Below are positions 7,014 to 9,637 of a stretch of DNA of 9,637 bases, one piece after another. Made by a program: the position numbers and the translations under genes. Source of the stretch: Spirochaetaceae bacterium (lineage in GTDB: Bacteria; Spirochaetota; Spirochaetia; Treponematales; Breznakiellaceae); the NCBI GenBank assembly GCA_031278575.1, contig JAITKD010000177.1:1-9637 (forward strand), written 5' to 3'. The stretch's first letter is position 1. The number at the start of each line of letters is the position of its first letter. Under the pieces are notes generated by a model. It had not been told where the DNA came from and did no database searches. It was given only the letters and a program-made list of their open reading frames with translations.

Positions 7014-7553
7014 GTGGTATTGGGTTTAGGCTCAAATCAGGGGGATTCCCCCAGGATCCTGACCGATTCCCTGGGGGTTTTGGGGGAATTCCTGGGGGAA
7101 ATACGGATCGCTTCGTTTTTTGAAACCGCCCCGCTCCATATTACGGATCAGAACCGGTTCCTCAATACCGCCCTGGGGGGGCGGTATCCGGGGGAGCCCC
7201 GGGAATTGTTGGATCTTATCCACCGGATCGAAGCCCAGTTTGGCCGGGATCGGAAAAAGGAGCGCCGCTGGGGGGAACGCCCCTTGGATATTGACATCCT
7301 CCTTTTCGGCGATTTCGTCCTGTCCGATCCCCCGGATCTGGAAATTCCCCATCCCCGGCTTACCGAACGCCGGTTTGCCCTCGTTCCCTTACTGGAACTG
7401 TTCCCCGAAGCGGCGGATCCCCGAACCGGCAGGCCCTACCGGGCCTTTATGGAAGAACTCCCTCCCCAGGGTATTTACTATGCGGGCCCGGGAGAATATA
7501 CTAATGGTAAATGGGCATCCAAAACTCAAGTACGGTCAGAAGTTTCAGAATAA
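7014..7553 (+). CDS. folK: 2-amino-4-hydroxy-6-hydroxymethyldihydropteridine pyrophosphokinase (HPPK)
   Basis: FolK transfers pyrophosphate from ATP to 6-hydroxymethyl-7,8-dihydropterin, the step before dihydropteroate synthase in folate synthesis. The frame shows LGLGSNQGD near the N-terminus, the catalytic RWGERPLDIDILLFGD at 85-100 with metal-binding Asp92 and Asp94, and IPHPRLTERRF at 111-121. These are the two HPPK signatures. Length (179) is slightly above the usual 155-165; the excess is the tail after about 150, part of which overlaps scpA by 43 bases. The start is uncertain. GTG 7014 gives MVLGLGSN, 25 bases after the recA stop. GTG 6975, with GGGAG 4 bases before it, would give 13 more residues ([13 protein letters not shown]), complete the first beta strand and overlap recA by 14 bases. 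The frame stays open upstream into recA, but that part is only a shadow. Confidence 0.92.
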   Translation: MVLGLGSNQGDSPRILTDSLGVLGEFLGEIRIASFFETAPLHITDQNRFLNTALGGRYPGEPRELLDLIHRIEAQFGRDRKKERRWGERPLDIDILLFGDFVLSDPPDLEIPHPRLTERRFALVPLLELFPEAADPRTGRPYRAFMEELPPQGIYYAGPGEYTNGKWASKTQVRSEVSE

Positions 7554-8278
7554 ATGAATTTGAAGGCCCCCTGGATCTTCTCCTGTTTTTAATAAAAAAA
7601 AACGAGGTCAATATCTATGATATCCCGGTGGCCCAGATCACCGAACAATATCTGGAATATTTACGGTACAGTACTGCCCTGGACCTGGAGGACTTGACGG
7701 AATTTCACGTCATGGCGGCGACCTTGCTGTATATAAAATCCCGGATGCTCCTGCCGGTAGAAATCGAAGCCGATGAGGAGGCGGAAGATCCCCGGCAGGA
7801 ATTGGTGGAAAAACTGGTAGAATATCAGAAATTCAAAAAACTTTCCCAGCTTATGGAAGAAAAGGAACGGGAGGCCGAATGGGTTATCGAACGGAAAAAA
7901 CTCCAGCGGGCCCTCCCCTTTGCGGAGGATACCCTCTGGGAGAAGGTAGATGTCTGGGATCTTTTAAAAACCTTTTCCGGCCTTATGGCGAACCTTTCGG
8001 GGGAACAGATCCTCGACCTTTACGAAGAGGTTTCTATCAATGAAAAAATAGCCCTCATGTCGGAATTGTTGGAAATCAGGGGGGAGTGCAGCTTTGCGGA
8101 TCTCCTGGTACGGAACGGATCGGTTATGGATATTGTATGCGCCTTTCTAGCGATTCTTGAGGCGGTAAAAACCCGGACGGTTTCCATTTTTCAGAACCGT
8201 ATGTTTGGGGATATATTAATTCGGCCTTACGAGGGTGCCCATGGAGTTACGGTTGGAGAAAGAAACAGCGTTAATTGA
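7511..8278 (+). CDS. scpA: Segregation and condensation protein A (kleisin of the SMC-ScpAB complex)
   Basis: ScpA is the kleisin that bridges the SMC dimer and, with ScpB, forms the bacterial condensin that organises and segregates the chromosome. The 255-residue protein has the conserved opening FRINEFEGPLDLLLFLIKK (12-30) followed by NIYDIPVAQITEQYLEYL, and the YIKSRMLLPVE motif near 74-84. An acidic, charged linker follows (about 85-130). The C-terminal winged helix that contacts the SMC head is at about 190-240 (FADLLVRNGSVMDIVCAFLAILEAVK, FGDILI). Start ATG 7511 lies within folK (43-base overlap). No good ribosome site precedes it, so translation is probably coupled to folK. A short out-of-frame ATG at 7504 has a better-placed GGGAG but encodes only 17 codons. 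Confidence 0.94.
   Translation: MGIQNSSTVRSFRINEFEGPLDLLLFLIKKNEVNIYDIPVAQITEQYLEYLRYSTALDLEDLTEFHVMAATLLYIKSRMLLPVEIEADEEAEDPRQELVEKLVEYQKFKKLSQLMEEKEREAEWVIERKKLQRALPFAEDTLWEKVDVWDLLKTFSGLMANLSGEQILDLYEEVSINEKIALMSELLEIRGECSFADLLVRNGSVMDIVCAFLAILEAVKTRTVSIFQNRMFGDILIRPYEGAHGVTVGERNSVN
8231..8234 (+). promoter_or_regulatory. Ribosome binding site for scpB, inside scpA
   Basis: GAGG lies 6 bases before ATG 8241. The alternative start GTG 8235 directly abuts it, leaving no spacing, so ATG 8241 is preferred. Confidence 0.6.
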
Positions 8279-8792
8279 AGCGATTTTATACCTTGAGGCG
8301 GACCCCTTGGACGAAGGAGCCCTTTCGAGGATATCCGCCCTTTCCCGGGACGTGGTTAAATTGGCCCTGGAGGCCCTGGAAAACCGTTACGTCCAGGAAG
8401 ATTCGGGGGTAGAATTGTCCCGGATTGGCGGGGGAGTAATGATATCCCCCAAAAAAGAGTATTGGGATAACCTTAAAGAGCGGTACGGTAAAAAAAGCGA
8501 ATCCAAGTTGTCCAAGGCCGCCCTGGAGACCCTCTCAATAATTGCCTATTCCCAGCCCATTACCCGAAGTGAGATTGAAGCCATCCGGGGGGTTCAGGCG
8601 GATACGATGATCCGGCTTCTTTTGGATAAGGAATTGATCCGGGAAACGGGAAAAAAAGACGTTCCCGGAAAACCCCTCCAATACGGAACCACCCGGGAAT
8701 TTCTAAAATTCTTCCGCCTGGAAACCATCGCGGATCTTCCCAAACTCAATGAAAAAGAGAGCGACCGGTTTGAACTCGACGGACAAAGCTAA
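8241..8792 (+). CDS. scpB: Segregation and condensation protein B
   Basis: ScpB is a dimer of winged-helix proteins that binds the middle of ScpA and regulates the SMC ATPase cycle. The 183-residue protein starts MELRLEKETALIEAILYLEADPL, the typical first helix, and has the first winged helix to about residue 85. The second carries the family signature: LSKAALETLSIIAYSQPITR (90-109), then EIEAIRGVQAD and VPGKPLQYGTTREFLKFF (141-158). The length is near the usual 180-200. ATG 8241 overlaps scpA by 38 bases, so the two partners are probably made in coupled amounts. The last 44 bases overlap the rluB frame. Codon use and composition match the neighbours. Confidence 0.94.
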   Translation: MELRLEKETALIEAILYLEADPLDEGALSRISALSRDVVKLALEALENRYVQEDSGVELSRIGGGVMISPKKEYWDNLKERYGKKSESKLSKAALETLSIIAYSQPITRSEIEAIRGVQADTMIRLLLDKELIRETGKKDVPGKPLQYGTTREFLKFFRLETIADLPKLNEKESDRFELDGQS

Positions 8793-9516
8793 CGGCCCCC
8801 TCCCGGAAAGGGAGCAAGCTATCAGGCTTCAGGTCTACCTGGCCCATGCGGGGGTGGCTTCCCGGCGGGCTTCGGAGAAGCTCATCGCCGCGGGCAGGGT
8901 TTCGGTAAACGGCCGGATCGTGGCTGTCCCCGGCGAAAAGGTCTCCCCGGAAGATCTAATCCGTGTGGACGGGGCGCTTTTGCGGCGGGAGCGGGTTTTC
9001 CACTATCTGGCCCTCCACAAGCCCCCCCTATATATCTGCAGCGCCGCGGATCCCCAGGGAAGAGCCTTGGCGCGGGATCTGCTCCCCCGGGATATTAAGG
9101 AACGGCTCTACCACATAGGCCGGCTGGATTACCGATCCTCCGGGCTCATCCTCTTTACCAACGACGGCGATTTTACCGTCAAAATAATGCATCCCTCGGC
9201 GGAAATAGAAAAGGAATATCTGGTAGAAGCCTCCGGCCCCATTCCCGATAAGGTCCTTGAGGATTTTGTCCGGGGCGTGGTAATTGATCAGGTTTTTTAC
9301 CAAGCCGCGGGGATAGAACGGTTAGGGAGAAAATCCATGAGGATTGTTTTAATTGAGGGAAAAAACCGGGAGATCCGCCGGGTATTTTCCTATTTTCACC
9401 TGCACCCGGTGCGGCTCCACCGGGTCAGGATAGGCCCGGTGCTTTTAGCCGGTCTCCCGGAGGGCGTCTCAAGGCCCCTTACCCTGGGGGAGCGGAAAAA
9501 ACTGGCGGATCCCTAA
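8749..9516 (+). CDS. rluB: rRNA pseudouridine synthase, RsuA/RluB/E/F family
   Basis: Converts a specific uridine in rRNA to pseudouridine. In this subfamily the targets are 23S positions (RluB, E, F) or 16S position 516 (RsuA). The S4 RNA-binding domain is at about 26-75 (IRLQVYLAHAGVASRRASEKLI). The catalytic signature GRLDYRSSGLILFTNDGD is at 124-141 with Asp127 as nucleophile. The C-terminal GKNREIRRVF and HRVRIGPVLLAGLPEG segments are typical. Neighbourhood with scpB and overall form favour RluB, but the exact target is inferred. ATG 8749 overlaps scpB by 44 bases and has no good ribosome site; TTG 8770 is an alternative. An AGGGAG at 8808-8813 stands 7 bases before an ATC codon at 8821, where the conserved domain begins, but ATC is a very rare start. 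The stop codon is the first three bases of the dispersed palindrome. Confidence 0.88.
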   Translation: MKKRATGLNSTDKANGPLPEREQAIRLQVYLAHAGVASRRASEKLIAAGRVSVNGRIVAVPGEKVSPEDLIRVDGALLRRERVFHYLALHKPPLYICSAADPQGRALARDLLPRDIKERLYHIGRLDYRSSGLILFTNDGDFTVKIMHPSAEIEKEYLVEASGPIPDKVLEDFVRGVVIDQVFYQAAGIERLGRKSMRIVLIEGKNREIRRVFSYFHLHPVRLHRVRIGPVLLAGLPEGVSRPLTLGERKKLADP

Positions 9517-9561
9517 TGAAGCACTGATTAATTCAATCGAGAATTAATCAGTGCTACTTTA
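9514..9561. repeat. Dispersed 48-bp palindromic repeat, copy 2
   Basis: AGCACTGATTAATTC (9520-9534) and 9541-9555 form a perfect 15-bp stem around the loop AATCGA. With one A-A and one T-T mismatch the stem extends to TAA/TTA at 9514-9516 and 9559-9561. It is 42/48 identical to 4233-4280 in the same orientation. It begins on the rluB stop codon. It might help end the recA operon transcript, but only a weak CTTTA follows, not a U-tract. Confidence 0.8.
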
Positions 9562-9566
9562 ATGCC

Positions 9567-9594
9567 GTATTTGCGTAATGAAATGAGCAAATAC
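9567..9594. repeat. 8-bp inverted repeat, second hairpin after rluB
   Basis: GTATTTGC (9567-9574) is the exact complement of GCAAATAC (9587-9594), with a 12-base spacer. It stands 5 bases after the palindromic repeat and two before the next hairpin. Confidence 0.55.
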
Positions 9595-9596
9595 AT

Positions 9597-9637
9597 AGGG
9601 CAACGATGATTAGCGTCAAGTTAATCAGCGTTGCCCT
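9597..9637. repeat. Long hairpin at the right window edge, third after rluB
   Basis: AGGGCAACG (9597-9605) pairs with CGTTGCCCT (9629-9637). After an A-G mismatch, TGATTA (9607-9612) pairs with TAATCA (9622-9627), and one G-T and one C-G pair close a 5-base loop. The stem may go on beyond the window. Its TTAATCAGCG arm matches the right arm TTAATCAGTG of the 48-bp repeat at 9 of 10 positions, so it may be a distant relative. Confidence 0.65.

Noticed and set aside
8821..8823. ATC as the rluB start, preceded by AGGGAG
   Set aside because: The placement fits the conserved domain start, but ATC starts are extremely rare and an in-frame ATG at 8749 is available; noted only as a curiosity.

Overview
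The window carries ten recognisable genes on about 9.6 kb, moderately GC-rich, with frequent G and C runs. I think it is chromosomal DNA from a spirochaete, most likely a Treponema of the termite-gut type. That guess rests on the gene order recA-folK-scpA-scpB-rluB, a RecA with a long tail and the protein sequence character. It is inference, not a database match. I see no tRNA, rRNA, CRISPR array, insertion sequence, phage gene or defence system.

Left part (1-5561), all genes on the minus strand. In transcription order: a PRPP synthetase-like gene (5561 to 4434), a 313-base gap full of hairpins, a sodium:solute symporter (4120 to 2642), an indolepyruvate ferredoxin oxidoreductase alpha subunit gene, iorA (2552 to 888), and the first 255 codons of an AMP-forming acyl-CoA synthetase (767 to beyond position 1). 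The last three may form a carboxylic-acid cluster: uptake, 2-oxoacid/acyl-CoA interconversion by a TPP enzyme, and CoA activation. The IorA ends just before the place where family members normally carry a two-cluster ferredoxin domain, and no iorB is visible.

Right part (5717-9516), all genes on the plus strand: recA, folK, scpA, scpB and rluB, packed as an operon. The last three junctions overlap by 38-44 bases each, which suggests translational coupling. The products serve DNA recombination (RecA), folate synthesis (FolK), chromosome condensation and segregation with SMC (ScpA, ScpB), and rRNA pseudouridylation (RluB family). recA and prs are divergent and share a 155-base control region.

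The most unusual content is not protein coding. A 48-base imperfect palindrome occurs twice, at 4233-4280 and 9514-9561, in the same orientation and 42/48 identical. The two copies differ by a compensatory base-pair swap in the stem, which argues that the folded form is kept. Each copy sits in a run of three consecutive hairpins whose other members are unrelated or only distantly related. The second copy starts exactly on the stop codon of rluB. This looks like a dispersed palindromic (REP-like) repeat family. It is the best candidate here for something not yet described. The genes themselves are mostly ordinary housekeeping genes.
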